A DNA stretch of 36,431 nt. Source: an uncultured Opitutia bacterium. Its GTDB lineage: Bacteria; Verrucomicrobiota; Verrucomicrobiia; Opitutales; Opitutaceae. Under the pieces are notes generated by a model. It saw nothing but the letters and a program-made list of their open reading frames with translations, had not been told where the DNA came from and did no database searches. Every line of letters begins with the position of its first letter. The first letter of the stretch is position 1. Both the position numbers and the translations under genes were made by a program. Where the stretch lies: positions 1-36,431 of the forward strand of contig CAIJFT010000068.1 of assembly GCA_903820035.1 (NCBI GenBank), read 5' to 3'. This document shows positions 25,535 to 34,478 of the stretch, one piece after another.

Positions 25535-26191
25535 CTATGGCTTGTTAACGCCGTCGCGAATCTCCCTGTAAGCCGCCGCAATCAGGGCGGGTAGGGGCTC
25601 ACGCGCCGTCCAGCCACGCTCGGCGTAGTCGATGATCCGTTCGATCTCGCCCGCGAGGTGCGCGTCGTAGTCAAAGCCTTTCGCGGTGTAGAGTGCTTGC
25701 TCGGTGGCATAGGTGGCCGCGGGCGGCCGCATGCGCAGCAGCGGCACGGTCGGCTGCAGTTTTCTCCAAGTGAGAGCCACCCGCCGCAGCCGGGAGGGTG
25801 AGGCGACGCCGATCACGCGCCGGATGCCGGCGCCGAAGGCGCGGGCGGGATGATCACGCTGGAGCAACTCCGCCGTGAAACGGATGTTCTCCGCCGTGTT
25901 CGTGGATCGATTCTCCAGGATCAGGCACTCGGCCGGAATGTGGGGATGGCTCCGTTTTAGTTCAGTCCTCCAAGCATCGGCTTCCGGTTGGCCGAGATCC
26001 GCGGTGCCGGCCCCGATTCCGCCCGTGAAGATCAGCCACGGGGCGCAGCCGCGCTGGTAAAGGTCCCCGCAGAGTCGCGGCAGGCCGAGATCGAATGTGC
26101 CGAAACCGACAATCGCGTCCACCGGAGTATCCGGCAGCGGATCGGTGGCGGCGAGGTAGTCGAAGATCTCTTCGGCGGCGGGGCGTTTCAT
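25535..26191 (-). CDS. YdcF-like (DUF218) family protein
   Basis: This 218-residue protein begins at the ATG at 26191 ([13 protein letters not shown]). It shows the YdcF/SanA Rossmann-like pattern: [28 protein letters not shown], and [19 protein letters not shown] with the conserved Glu-x-x-Ser-x-x-Thr-x-x-Asn signature. No membrane helix or signal peptide is evident, so it is probably cytoplasmic. The start overlaps the stop of the AraC-type regulator by ATGA, making a two-gene unit. A much longer frame to 27340 crosses the regulator gene and is not real. The biochemical role of this family is poorly defined. Confidence 0.82.
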   Translation of the reverse strand: MKRPAAEEIFDYLAATDPLPDTPVDAIVGFGTFDLGLPRLCGDLYQRGCAPWLIFTGGIGAGTADLGQPEADAWRTELKRSHPHIPAECLILENRSTNTAENIRFTAELLQRDHPARAFGAGIRRVIGVASPSRLRRVALTWRKLQPTVPLLRMRPPAATYATEQALYTAKGFDYDAHLAGEIERIIDYAERGWTAREPLPALIAAAYREIRDGVNKP

Positions 26192-27048
26192 CGCGGGGTG
26201 GGCGGGCGAAGGGAGGGAGCGTGGCCGAAGTGCCGGCGGAAGACGCGGGAGAAGTGAAACGGATTCACGAAGCCGAGCGTCTCGCTGACTTCGCTGACGC
26301 GCAGCGAACTGTGGGTCAGCAACTCGGCGGCGCGCCGCAGTTTCAACTGGAGGAGCAGGCGCGCCGGAGATTGCCCGAAGAGGGTGCGGCAACGGTTGGT
26401 GAGGTGGCGCGGGCTCATGTGCAGGGCGGCGGCGAGTTCCCGCACGCCGGGGTTGCCGGCCATGAAGCCGGCGAGGGCGGTCGCAATTTCCTCCCGCTGG
26501 CGCTCGCGAGCCGGCAGCCGGCGCAGCTCGTGGCTGAGCGCGGCCGGGTTCAGGCCCCGGAGCAGCCGCCAAAACAACACTTCGAGCAGGCTGTCCTGCA
26601 CCGCGCCGGCGAAGCGCTCCCCCGCCAGCGTTTCCCGGCGGAGTTCGCGCAGGACCCAGGCTTCGGAGGAGAAGTCGCCGGTACAAATTTGCTCGTCGGC
26701 CGTTACGCCGGGGCGGAACAGTTCCGGATCCCGCTTGCCGGCCTCGCCGGCGAGAATGCGAAAGTGGATCACGTAGTGCCGCTGGCCGTGCCGCAGATGA
26801 TCCTGGTGCCAGTCCCCGGGTTTGATCACGAGCGCCTGGCCGCGTTTGAGCGAGAGCTCCACGCCGTTCACCTCGCAGCGGTACGGACCCCGTTCGACCA
26901 GAATCACCTCGTAGTTCGTATGCTGATGCCGGGGGTACTCGTACGTGCCCTCCATCCGGAGCAGGTGGAAGTCGTCGAAGACGGGCCGCAGCCGCACGGC
27001 GGCGTCGGCCTGTTGCGGGCGACGAAAACGATCCTTGTGAACCTTCAT
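26188..27048 (-). CDS. AraC-family transcriptional regulator with cupin sensor domain
   Basis: This 286-residue regulator starts at the ATG at 27048 ([10 protein letters not shown]). The N-terminal half is an AraC-type cupin: the sugar-binding [14 protein letters not shown] and the [13 protein letters not shown] strands. The C-terminal HTH pair spans about 190-283: [24 protein letters not shown] and [25 protein letters not shown]. It is transcribed away from the sugar-catabolism operon across a 146-nt gap (27049-27194) and is probably its activator, responding to a sugar or intermediate. It is followed by the overlapping YdcF-like gene. Confidence 0.9.
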   Translation of the reverse strand: MKVHKDRFRRPQQADAAVRLRPVFDDFHLLRMEGTYEYPRHQHTNYEVILVERGPYRCEVNGVELSLKRGQALVIKPGDWHQDHLRHGQRHYVIHFRILAGEAGKRDPELFRPGVTADEQICTGDFSSEAWVLRELRRETLAGERFAGAVQDSLLEVLFWRLLRGLNPAALSHELRRLPARERQREEIATALAGFMAGNPGVRELAAALHMSPRHLTNRCRTLFGQSPARLLLQLKLRRAAELLTHSSLRVSEVSETLGFVNPFHFSRVFRRHFGHAPSLRPPTPR

Positions 27049-27194
27049 GGGCGTCGGAGGCGGGGCCAGGGCAGGGGACACCGTGTCGCGCGCAATCCCT
27101 GCGGTCAACCCCAGTGCCCGAAACGACAGGTCTTTGCGGGCGCGGATATGGCCAACGGCCCGACGCCCGCGTATGCTGAGGCCGTTTCCCCGCC

Positions 27195-28370
27195 TTGAAC
27201 CCCTTCGCCCGTATTTCTGCCGCCGTGGTCGGCACCGGTTTTATCGGACCGGTGCACGTCGAGGGGCTGCGCCGCCTCGGGGTCACCGTGCGGGGTGTGC
27301 TGGGTTCGTCGCCGGAGAAATCGCAAGCGGCGGCGGCCACGCTGGGCCTGGCGCACGGCTATCCCGATTTCTCCGCGGTGCTCGCCGATCCCGCCGTGGC
27401 CGCCGTCCATCTCGCCACGCCGAACCGGCTGCACCGGGAGCAGGTCCTGGCGGCGCTGGCCGCGGGCAAGCACGTCATTTGCGAAAAGCCGCTCGCCCTT
27501 GATCCGGCCGAAACCGCCGAGCTCGCGGCGGCCGCGGCGGCGCATCCGCGGCAGGTCTGCGCGGTGTGTTACAACGTCCGTTTCTATCCGCTGGCCCTGC
27601 ATGCCCGCGCGCTCGTCCGGCGCGGGGAGCTGGGCGACATTTTTCACGTCCACGGCAGCTACCAACAGGACTGGCTGCTTTACCCGACGGATTTCAACTG
27701 GCGGGTGGACGCCCAGGCCGGCGGAGAACTGCGCGCCGTCGGAGACGTGGGAACCCATTGGCTCGATTTGGTGACCTTCATCACCGGCCTCGAAACGGAA
27801 AGCGTGGTGGCCGATCTGCGCACGGTGCACCCGGTGCGGCGCAGCCCGTCGGTAGGCTCAAGCGAGACCTTTGCCGGAGCCGGCGCCGAAGCGCGCGGCG
27901 AGGGTCGCCCGGTGCCCGTGGCAACGGATGACGTCGGCTCGGTGCTGCTGCGGTTCCGCGGTGGCGTCCGCGGCGCGTGTACGTTTTCGCAGGTTTCCGC
28001 CGGCAGAAAGAACTGCATCCGGTTGGAGATTTCCGGCTCCCGCCGGTCGCTCGCGTGGAACAGCGAGAACCCCGACGAACTCTGGATCGGCGAACGCGAC
28101 GAACCCAGCCGCCTGCTCCGGCGCGATCCCGCGCTCATGGATGCTTCGGCGGCCCGGTATTCCAATTACCCCGGCGGCCATGCCGAGGGTTACCCGGACA
28201 CCTTCAAGCAAATGTTCCGCGCCATCTACACGGACATCGCCGCCGGCCGGCCGTCACCGGATTCCCCCTACGCCACCTTCGCCGACGGTCACCGGGAGGT
28301 TCTGCTGGGAGCCGCGATCGCCGAAAGTCACCGTCGCGGCGCCTGGATGCCGGTGACTGCATCCGCCTGA
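27195..28370 (+). CDS. Gfo/Idh/MocA family NAD(P)-dependent oxidoreductase
   Basis: This 391-residue sugar or inositol dehydrogenase-like enzyme binds NAD(P) through GTGFIG (13-18) and has the family EKP motif at 97-99 ([11 protein letters not shown]). The second domain shows [17 protein letters not shown], which supplies the Asp and His pair near the substrate. The start is the TTG at 27195 ([15 protein letters not shown]); no in-frame ATG is available nearby. It is the first gene of a sugar operon divergent from the AraC gene. The next gene follows at once (TGATG overlap or a 20-nt gap depending on its start). The substrate is not predictable. Confidence 0.9.
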   Translation: MNPFARISAAVVGTGFIGPVHVEGLRRLGVTVRGVLGSSPEKSQAAAATLGLAHGYPDFSAVLADPAVAAVHLATPNRLHREQVLAALAAGKHVICEKPLALDPAETAELAAAAAAHPRQVCAVCYNVRFYPLALHARALVRRGELGDIFHVHGSYQQDWLLYPTDFNWRVDAQAGGELRAVGDVGTHWLDLVTFITGLETESVVADLRTVHPVRRSPSVGSSETFAGAGAEARGEGRPVPVATDDVGSVLLRFRGGVRGACTFSQVSAGRKNCIRLEISGSRRSLAWNSENPDELWIGERDEPSRLLRRDPALMDASAARYSNYPGGHAEGYPDTFKQMFRAIYTDIAAGRPSPDSPYATFADGHREVLLGAAIAESHRRGAWMPVTASA

Positions 28371-28390
28371 TGGTTTCGCGCCCCGTCCCC

Positions 28391-29311
28391 ATGCAACTCG
28401 GTTTCGTTTCCGCCCTCTTTCCCGACCTCCCGCTGGATGCGGTGCTGGCGCTGGCCCGCGCGCAGGGACTATCCACCGTCGAGCTGATGTGTTGGCCCGT
28501 CGGCAAGGCGGAGCGCAAGTATGCCGGCGTGACGCATGTCGACGTCACGGGCTTCACGGCGGCGCAGGCCGACGACATCCGGGCCCGCTGCACGCATCAC
28601 GGCGTGACGATCAGCGCCCTGGGTTATTATCCGAATCCATTGGACCCCGACCGCGCGGCGGCGAAGCGGGCGACGGATCACCTCAAGCGCGTCATCCGGG
28701 CGGCCGCCCGGCTCGGGCTGAAGAACGTCAACACCTTTGCCGGCCGCGACTGGACGAAGACGGTCGACGAGAACTGGCCGCGCTTCCTCAAGACCTGGCG
28801 GCCGCTCGTCGCGTTTGCCGCCGACCACGGGATTCTGCTCGGTATCGAGAATTGCCCGATGCTGTTCACCCGCGACGAGTGGCCGGGCGGCAAGAATCTG
28901 CTGACGACGCCGGCGCTGTGGCGGCGTGCCTTCAGCGATATCTCCGCGGCGAATTTCGGCCTGAACTACGACCCGTCGCACTTCGTCCTGCAGGACATGG
29001 ATGCGATCGCGCCGCTGCGGGAGTTTCGCGACCGGCTGTTTCATGTGCACGCGAAGGACGTCGCGATCCTGACCGACCGCCTGGATCAGGTCGGCCGGTT
29101 TGCGTATCCGCTGGAGTGGCACGAGCCCCGCATTCCCGGCCGCGGCGCCCTCGACTGGCCGCGGTTTGTCGCCGCGCTCCGGCGGGTGGGTTACGCGGGG
29201 GCGGTTTGCATCGAAGTCGAGGACCCGACCTTCGGTCCGACGCTGGCCGGCCGACGCCGGGCGCTGCAGTCGGCCGCCCGTTTCCTCCGCCCGCATTTTT
29301 CCCGCCGATGA
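28391..29311 (+). CDS. Sugar phosphate isomerase/epimerase (TIM barrel, AP endonuclease 2 family)
   Basis: This 306-residue xylose-isomerase-like TIM barrel has metal ligands recognisable as Glu in GIENCPM, Asp and His in NYDPSHF, His in FHVHAKDV and Glu in CIEVEDP. The ATG at 28391 gives MQLGFVSALFP, the usual start of this subgroup; an ATG at 28370 overlapping the upstream stop would add MVSRPVP and cannot be excluded. The stop overlaps the deoC start (ATGA). Together with the upstream oxidoreductase it forms a common pair that oxidises and isomerises unusual sugars or inositols. Confidence 0.88.
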   Translation: MQLGFVSALFPDLPLDAVLALARAQGLSTVELMCWPVGKAERKYAGVTHVDVTGFTAAQADDIRARCTHHGVTISALGYYPNPLDPDRAAAKRATDHLKRVIRAAARLGLKNVNTFAGRDWTKTVDENWPRFLKTWRPLVAFAADHGILLGIENCPMLFTRDEWPGGKNLLTTPALWRRAFSDISAANFGLNYDPSHFVLQDMDAIAPLREFRDRLFHVHAKDVAILTDRLDQVGRFAYPLEWHEPRIPGRGALDWPRFVAALRRVGYAGAVCIEVEDPTFGPTLAGRRRALQSAARFLRPHFSRR

Positions 29312-30102
29312 AATATTCCTACGCCGAGCTCGCCAAGATGATCGACCACTCGCTCCTGCATCCGACCATGACGGACCGGGACCTCGACGAGGGCTGCGAC
29401 CTCGCGGCGCGCTACGATGTCGCGTCGGTCTGCATCAAGCCCTACGCGGTCGCGCGGGCCGCGGCGCGGTTGCGCGGCACCGACGTGAAGGTCGGATGTG
29501 TGATTGGCTTTCCGCACGGCAACGCGACCACCGAGTCGAAACGCTACGAGACCGAATTGGCATGCCGCGACGGCGCCGTTGAAATCGACATGGTCATCAA
29601 CCACGGCAAGGCGCTCGGCGGCGATTGGGATTATGTTGGGCGCGACGTCCGGGCGGTTTGCGACGAGGCGCACCGCCACGGCGCCAAGGTGAAAGTCATT
29701 TTCGAAAACGACTATTTGGCGAAAGGCGGCGCCGGCCTGGATGGCGACGATTTTAAACGGAAGTTGTGTCAGCTCTGCGAAAAGGCCGGGGCCGACTGGG
29801 TGAAGACGTCGACCGGCTACGGCTTCGTGAAGCAGGCCGATGGCAGCTACAACTACAAGGGCGCGACCGAGCACGATCTCGCGCTGATGCGCGCCAGTTG
29901 CTCACCCCGGGTGCAGGTCAAGGCGGCCGGCGGCGTGCGTGATCTCGACGGCCTGATCAAAGTCCGCGATCTCGGGGGCAGCCGTTGTGGCGCCACGGCG
30001 ACGGCGGCGATGCTGGACGAGTTTCGCCGACGCGAAGCCGCCGAAATCGCCGGCCGGCCGGTTGCGGCCGATAATTCCGCCCTCGGGCGGGGCGGATACT
30101 GA
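29308..30102 (+). CDS. deoC: Deoxyribose-phosphate aldolase DeoC
   Basis: This class I aldolase of 264 residues cleaves 2-deoxyribose 5-phosphate to glyceraldehyde 3-phosphate and acetaldehyde. The catalytic set is visible: Schiff-base Lys166 (DWVKTSTGY), relay Lys205 (VQVKAAGGVRD) and Asp94 (EIDMVIN). The start overlaps the stop of the isomerase gene, so it is translationally coupled with a sugar oxidoreductase and isomerase rather than with nucleoside phosphorylase genes. That context hints that the aldolase may act on a sugar other than free deoxyribose phosphate. The C-terminal 20 residues are extra and unstructured-looking. Confidence 0.92.
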   Translation: MKYSYAELAKMIDHSLLHPTMTDRDLDEGCDLAARYDVASVCIKPYAVARAAARLRGTDVKVGCVIGFPHGNATTESKRYETELACRDGAVEIDMVINHGKALGGDWDYVGRDVRAVCDEAHRHGAKVKVIFENDYLAKGGAGLDGDDFKRKLCQLCEKAGADWVKTSTGYGFVKQADGSYNYKGATEHDLALMRASCSPRVQVKAAGGVRDLDGLIKVRDLGGSRCGATATAAMLDEFRRREAAEIAGRPVAADNSALGRGGY

Positions 30103-30176
30103 GCTCCGCGAACGCGAAGCCTCCGCGCCCAGACTCCTCCCTTTTTTCACTGCAAACCCGCACCCGACTTAATCCC

Positions 30177-32978
30177 ATGCAAAATCCCACCCCCTCCCGC
30201 CGCCTTTTGAAGGCCTTTGGGTTTACCCTTCCGCTTCTCCTGGCGTTTCCCCACGGCCAGGCCCAGACCGCGCCGTCGTCCACTGGTGTCGCTGCCCGTC
30301 CCGCGGCGGAATCTCCGGTGGAGCTTTCGCCGTTCACGGTATCGACCACAAAAGATACCGGATATCTCGCGTCGGGTACGTTGGCGGGCTCACGGCTGAA
30401 CACGTCGCTGCTCGATACCCCGGCCTCGATATCCGTCATGACCAAGGATTTTCTGGGGGATATTGGCGCGACCAACGTGGCCGAGGCGTTGACCTATTCC
30501 TTGAATGCCGAGCCGGATCGCACCGATTCAACCGGCAATGCGAGCGGTTCGGGTGATTTGCCGGTCTCGATCCGCGGATTCGGAGGATCGAGTCTCGGGC
30601 GAAACTACTTCCAGTGGGGGCTGGAGAGCGACACCTACAACACCGAGCGGATCGACTTCTCCCGTGGACCCAACTCGATTCTCTTCGGCACCGGCGGTCC
30701 CGGCGGCATCATCAACACGACCACCAAACGGGCCGTCTTCGGTCGCGACATCCGCCAATTGGCCGTGCGTCTCGGGGCGGGGGACGAAAAACGGGCGACC
30801 TTCGACTATGGCCGGCAGGTGACGAAGGACTTCGCGGTCCGGCTCAACGGCGTGCTGCAATCACAGGAAAGCTGGCGCGACTTCGTGGCGGCGAAACGCA
30901 AGGGCGCGGCCCTGGCGATGACCTACCGGCCATTCAAGAATACGGAAATCCGCTTCGACGGGGAATACGGCGAGTATGATCGGGTCCTCAGCAATTCGTT
31001 CCTCCCCGGCGATTCGGTTACTCCGTGGCTCAACGCCGGCCGGACCGTCTCCGCCGCCTATGGTACCGTCGTCGCGGGTACCGCGCGCAGTACGTCCCGG
31101 GTTTATGTCCATGACGCGATGTCCGGTGCGGTCGCCAGCTGGTTCGGATCCGTCAACACGTCATCCGCCGGGACCGCCCTCTCCACCGGGATTCCGCGGG
31201 CTTTGACGAACTTCTCCGTCCTGCCCCTGAAGGCGAACGTCAGTGGCGACGGCAACCTCTCCAACAGCCGGTTTCTCGCGACCGGGGTTTTCCTGGAGCA
31301 GAAGGTCGGCCCGTTCTGGTTCGAAGGCGCCGTCAATCGCCAGGATTCGGGCCGAATCTGGCTCACCAGTTCCAATTGGGGCGATGCGGTGGTCCGCGCC
31401 GACCCCAACGCCCAGTTGCCGGGCGGCCAGCCCAACCCCAACGTCGGGAAACTGTATATCGAATCCAACGCGCAGCAGCAGACCTTCGATACGACCACCG
31501 ACGATTTTCGCGCGACCGGCGCCTACACGCTCGATCTGACCGGAAAAAATCCCTGGCTCGGAAAGTACTCGGTCACCGGGTTGCTCAGCCGCCGCATCAA
31601 CCGGTCCCGGAACGACAATCTGTTCGAGGTCAACACCACGCCGGCGGGCGACGCCAACTACCCGCGCGATCTCACGAACGCCAACAACCGGCTCTACCGC
31701 CGCGCTTATCTCGATCCGTTCGGCTCCGGGGCGAAGGGTGGCGTGGATGCGCGGCACTTTCAGTTCAGCCAAGGTGGCGTGACGTCCGGATTCCGCCGGA
31801 TCCAGAACCAGGGGCTCGCCACGCGCGACGAACTGGATTCCCGCATGGTCGCCGGTCAGGCGAACCTGCTGAAGGACCGGCTGGTCGTCACCGGCGGGAT
31901 TCGGCATGACGAACAGAAGAATTTCGGCGGCACCGCGACCCAGGATGCGGTGACGCGGGAATTTTCGTTCCAGACGCTCAATGCGGCGTCGACGGACTTC
32001 GGCGGTGACACCCGCACGTTCGGCGCGGTGCTCCACCTGACGCCGTGGGTGTCGGCGTTCTACAACAAGTCGAATAATTTTGTGCCGCAGAGCACGCCGA
32101 CGATCAACGGCAGCCAACTCGGCCCCAAGGGCGGCAAGGGCAAGGATTACGGCCTCAAGTTCCGGCTGATGGGCGGCCGGCTCTACGCCAGCCTGACGCG
32201 CTACAACACCAGCGAGGTCAATCGCCAGGTGTTTGCGGACGGTGGCCTCGTCAACGCGATCAACGAAGTTTACGAAGCGATCGGCGACCCCACGCGGGTC
32301 GCGGGCCCGACGTCGCGCGACGGTATCGATACCGAGGGTAAAGGTTATGAGTTGGAGGTGACGGCGAATCCCACGAGCCAATGGCGCTTCACCTTGAATT
32401 TTGCCCAGACGCAGGGGACCCAGGCCAACAATCAACCGCGCAACCGCGCCTATATTGCCGAGCGCCGGGCGGGCTGGCTCGCGCAGGGATCGCGTCCGCT
32501 CATCGCACCCATCAGCGGCGTGCCCGCCACGGACCCGAAGACCGGCCAGCCTTCGACGGTGGCGACGGCGGTGGATACGATCGACAATTTCGTCACCACG
32601 ATCCTCGGCGCCAATGGCGTCACCCGCCGCCAGCTGCGCGAGTACACCGGCAGTGCTTTTTCCGCCTATACCCTGAAGTCCGACACCTCGTTGCTCAATC
32701 AACTGACCATCGGAGCCGGACTACGGTACCGGAGCCAGCCGGTGGTCGGTTATATCGGAGGCATCACTCCGATATTTGCGCGGGGTGACACCTTCGTGAA
32801 CGTGCTCCTGCGCAAGCCGGTGACGGTTCTCGGACGACGGGTCCAGCTGCAGGCGAACTTCGACAATATTCTCAACGTCAACGATCCGGTGGTCGCTGAT
32901 GCCGATGCAATCGGCCAGTACCGCTTCCTCTACCCCACGCCGTTCCGCTGGTCGCTATCGGCGACCGTCGGATTCTGA
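30177..32978 (+). CDS. TonB-dependent receptor (short type without carboxypeptidase-like domain)
   Basis: This 933-residue outer-membrane transporter has a signal peptide MQNPTPSRRLLKAFGFTLPL up to about residue 30 (cut after GQAQ). A short linker carries VELSPFTVSTTKDTGYLA (48-65), a segment typical of receptors in Opitutaceae-like bacteria that may be the TonB box. The plug runs from about 68 (LAGSRLNTSLLDTPASISVMTKDFL; later FSRGPNSILFGTGGPGGIIN) and the barrel ends with SLSATVGF. It lacks the N-terminal domain seen in the receptors at 2126 and 6274. It lies 74 nt after deoC and before a sulfatase, consistent with uptake of a glycan product. Confidence 0.9.
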   Translation: MQNPTPSRRLLKAFGFTLPLLLAFPHGQAQTAPSSTGVAARPAAESPVELSPFTVSTTKDTGYLASGTLAGSRLNTSLLDTPASISVMTKDFLGDIGATNVAEALTYSLNAEPDRTDSTGNASGSGDLPVSIRGFGGSSLGRNYFQWGLESDTYNTERIDFSRGPNSILFGTGGPGGIINTTTKRAVFGRDIRQLAVRLGAGDEKRATFDYGRQVTKDFAVRLNGVLQSQESWRDFVAAKRKGAALAMTYRPFKNTEIRFDGEYGEYDRVLSNSFLPGDSVTPWLNAGRTVSAAYGTVVAGTARSTSRVYVHDAMSGAVASWFGSVNTSSAGTALSTGIPRALTNFSVLPLKANVSGDGNLSNSRFLATGVFLEQKVGPFWFEGAVNRQDSGRIWLTSSNWGDAVVRADPNAQLPGGQPNPNVGKLYIESNAQQQTFDTTTDDFRATGAYTLDLTGKNPWLGKYSVTGLLSRRINRSRNDNLFEVNTTPAGDANYPRDLTNANNRLYRRAYLDPFGSGAKGGVDARHFQFSQGGVTSGFRRIQNQGLATRDELDSRMVAGQANLLKDRLVVTGGIRHDEQKNFGGTATQDAVTREFSFQTLNAASTDFGGDTRTFGAVLHLTPWVSAFYNKSNNFVPQSTPTINGSQLGPKGGKGKDYGLKFRLMGGRLYASLTRYNTSEVNRQVFADGGLVNAINEVYEAIGDPTRVAGPTSRDGIDTEGKGYELEVTANPTSQWRFTLNFAQTQGTQANNQPRNRAYIAERRAGWLAQGSRPLIAPISGVPATDPKTGQPSTVATAVDTIDNFVTTILGANGVTRRQLREYTGSAFSAYTLKSDTSLLNQLTIGAGLRYRSQPVVGYIGGITPIFARGDTFVNVLLRKPVTVLGRRVQLQANFDNILNVNDPVVADADAIGQYRFLYPTPFRWSLSATVGF

Positions 32979-33050
32979 TCATTCGCTCCGGTGAGGTGCG
33001 CCGTCCAGCGTCTGAAGCAGACGGCCACCTTCATCAACTCCGGCTCCGCC

Positions 33051-34475
33051 ATGCATCCATTTTTTCTGGTCGCCGTCGGTTTGCTACCGTTGCTCGCGGT
33101 CCGGATCCATGGGGCCGGGGTGCCGTCCCGGCCCAACGTCCTCTTCATCGTCGCCGACGATCTGTGCAACCACCTCGGCACGTACGGCGACCGCGTGGTG
33201 CAAACTCCGCACCTCGATGCGCTCGCGGCCCGGAGCGTGCGTTTCGATCGCGCGTATGTGCAGTACCCGGTGTGCAATCCGTCCCGGAACTCGTTTCTGT
33301 CCGGACTTCGTCCCGATACGACGCGGATCTACGGCAACGATACGGCGCTGCGGACGACGCTGCCGGACGTCGTGACGTTGCCGCAACGGTTGCGCGAGAG
33401 CGGCTACTTCACCGCGTCGATCGCGAAGATTTTCCACGTCAGCCAGTGGGACCCGCGCCGGCCGGAGGAGAAGCCCGGCACTTGGAAGTTGGACGACGCG
33501 CGGGCGTGGGACTTCCGCATCAACACGAAGCCCACCGAGCGCGGGCTGAAGGGGGACTATCTGCACCTCGAAGGGGCTCCTGCCCCCAACGACAAACTCA
33601 ACCACCGCATCATGGCGGAAGGGGATGACGACGATCAGGAGGACGGCCAGGCGGTGCGCGACGCGATCGGGTTGTTCGAGACAAAGCGCGACAAGCCGTT
33701 CTTCATCGCGGTGGGCTTTCGCCGGCCCCACGCGGCGTGGATCGCCCCGAAGAAATACTTCGATCTGTACCCCGTCGAATCCCTGCGCTTACCCGACCCC
33801 GGTTCGCGTCAGGGCGTGCCTCCCCTGGCGTACACCAACCCGGAACCGAATTACGGGGTGCCCCGGGAGATGTTGAAGCTGCTCCAAGGTTATTACGCCA
33901 CGACGACCTTCATGGACGCACAGCTCGGCCGGCTCCTCGCCGCGCTGGGCCGCCTCGGCCTCGCGGAGACGACGATCATCGTCTTCCTCGGCGACAATGG
34001 CTGGCATCTTGGCGAGCACGGGGTTTGGCACAAAGGAACGATCTTCGAGGAGAGTGCCCGCGTGCCGTTGATCGTTCATGTGCCCGGCGGTCAGGGCAAC
34101 GGCCGCGCGTCGCCGCGGGTGGTGGAGCTGGTCGACTTGTTTCCCACCCTCGCCGATCTCTGCGGCGTGGCGGCACCGCTCGGCCTGGCCGGGGTCAGCC
34201 TCCGGCCTCTGCTCGATAATCCGAGCGCGGTGCACGACCGGCCCGCCTACACCCAGGTCTTGCGAGCCGGCAACGTCATGGGCCGGTCGGTCCGGACCGA
34301 GCGTTGGCGGTACACGGAATGGGACGACGGGCGCGCGGGCGTTGAGCTGTATGACCACGACGCGGATCCGCGGGAGTATCAGAATGTCGCGCACAACACC
34401 GGTCACGCCACCACGGTGGACACCCTTCGTCGTCTGCTCCGGTCGGGCGGGACGGCGGCGAAGCATTCGGAGTAA
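33051..34475 (+). CDS. Secreted sulfatase (family S1, iduronate-2-sulfatase-like)
   Basis: This 474-residue formylglycine-dependent sulfatase starts at ATG 33051 (MHPFFLVAVG), giving a signal peptide to about residue 22 (HGAG). Metal-binding Asp36/Asp37 are in FIVADDLCNHLG. The Cys75-x-Pro-Ser-Arg79 motif (VCNPSRNSFLSG) is the site converted to formylglycine. GDNGWHLGEHGVWHKGTIFEES completes the active site. Sequence style matches iduronate-2-sulfatase-like enzymes that remove sulfate from polysaccharides. The GTG at 32991 in the same frame would hide the signal peptide and is rejected. It ends 3 nt before the glycosidase gene, so the two are probably made together. A separate formylglycine-generating enzyme is needed and is not in this window. 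Confidence 0.92.
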   Translation: MHPFFLVAVGLLPLLAVRIHGAGVPSRPNVLFIVADDLCNHLGTYGDRVVQTPHLDALAARSVRFDRAYVQYPVCNPSRNSFLSGLRPDTTRIYGNDTALRTTLPDVVTLPQRLRESGYFTASIAKIFHVSQWDPRRPEEKPGTWKLDDARAWDFRINTKPTERGLKGDYLHLEGAPAPNDKLNHRIMAEGDDDDQEDGQAVRDAIGLFETKRDKPFFIAVGFRRPHAAWIAPKKYFDLYPVESLRLPDPGSRQGVPPLAYTNPEPNYGVPREMLKLLQGYYATTTFMDAQLGRLLAALGRLGLAETTIIVFLGDNGWHLGEHGVWHKGTIFEESARVPLIVHVPGGQGNGRASPRVVELVDLFPTLADLCGVAAPLGLAGVSLRPLLDNPSAVHDRPAYTQVLRAGNVMGRSVRTERWRYTEWDDGRAGVELYDHDADPREYQNVAHNTGHATTVDTLRRLLRSGGTAAKHSE

Positions 34476-34478
34476 CCA

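Noticed and set aside
26095-27198. Plus-strand open frame opposite the AraC gene.
   Set aside because: It is an antisense shadow; the minus strand encodes a recognisable cupin plus double HTH regulator.
26192-27340. Extension of the YdcF-like frame to a 601-residue minus-strand protein.
   Set aside because: The extra part overlaps the complete AraC regulator in another frame and the start of the divergent oxidoreductase gene; the ATG at 26191 fits the family.
31161-32702. Long minus-strand open frame opposite the third TonB receptor.
   Set aside because: It is an antisense shadow of a receptor with clear plug and barrel motifs; it has no signal or domain pattern of its own.
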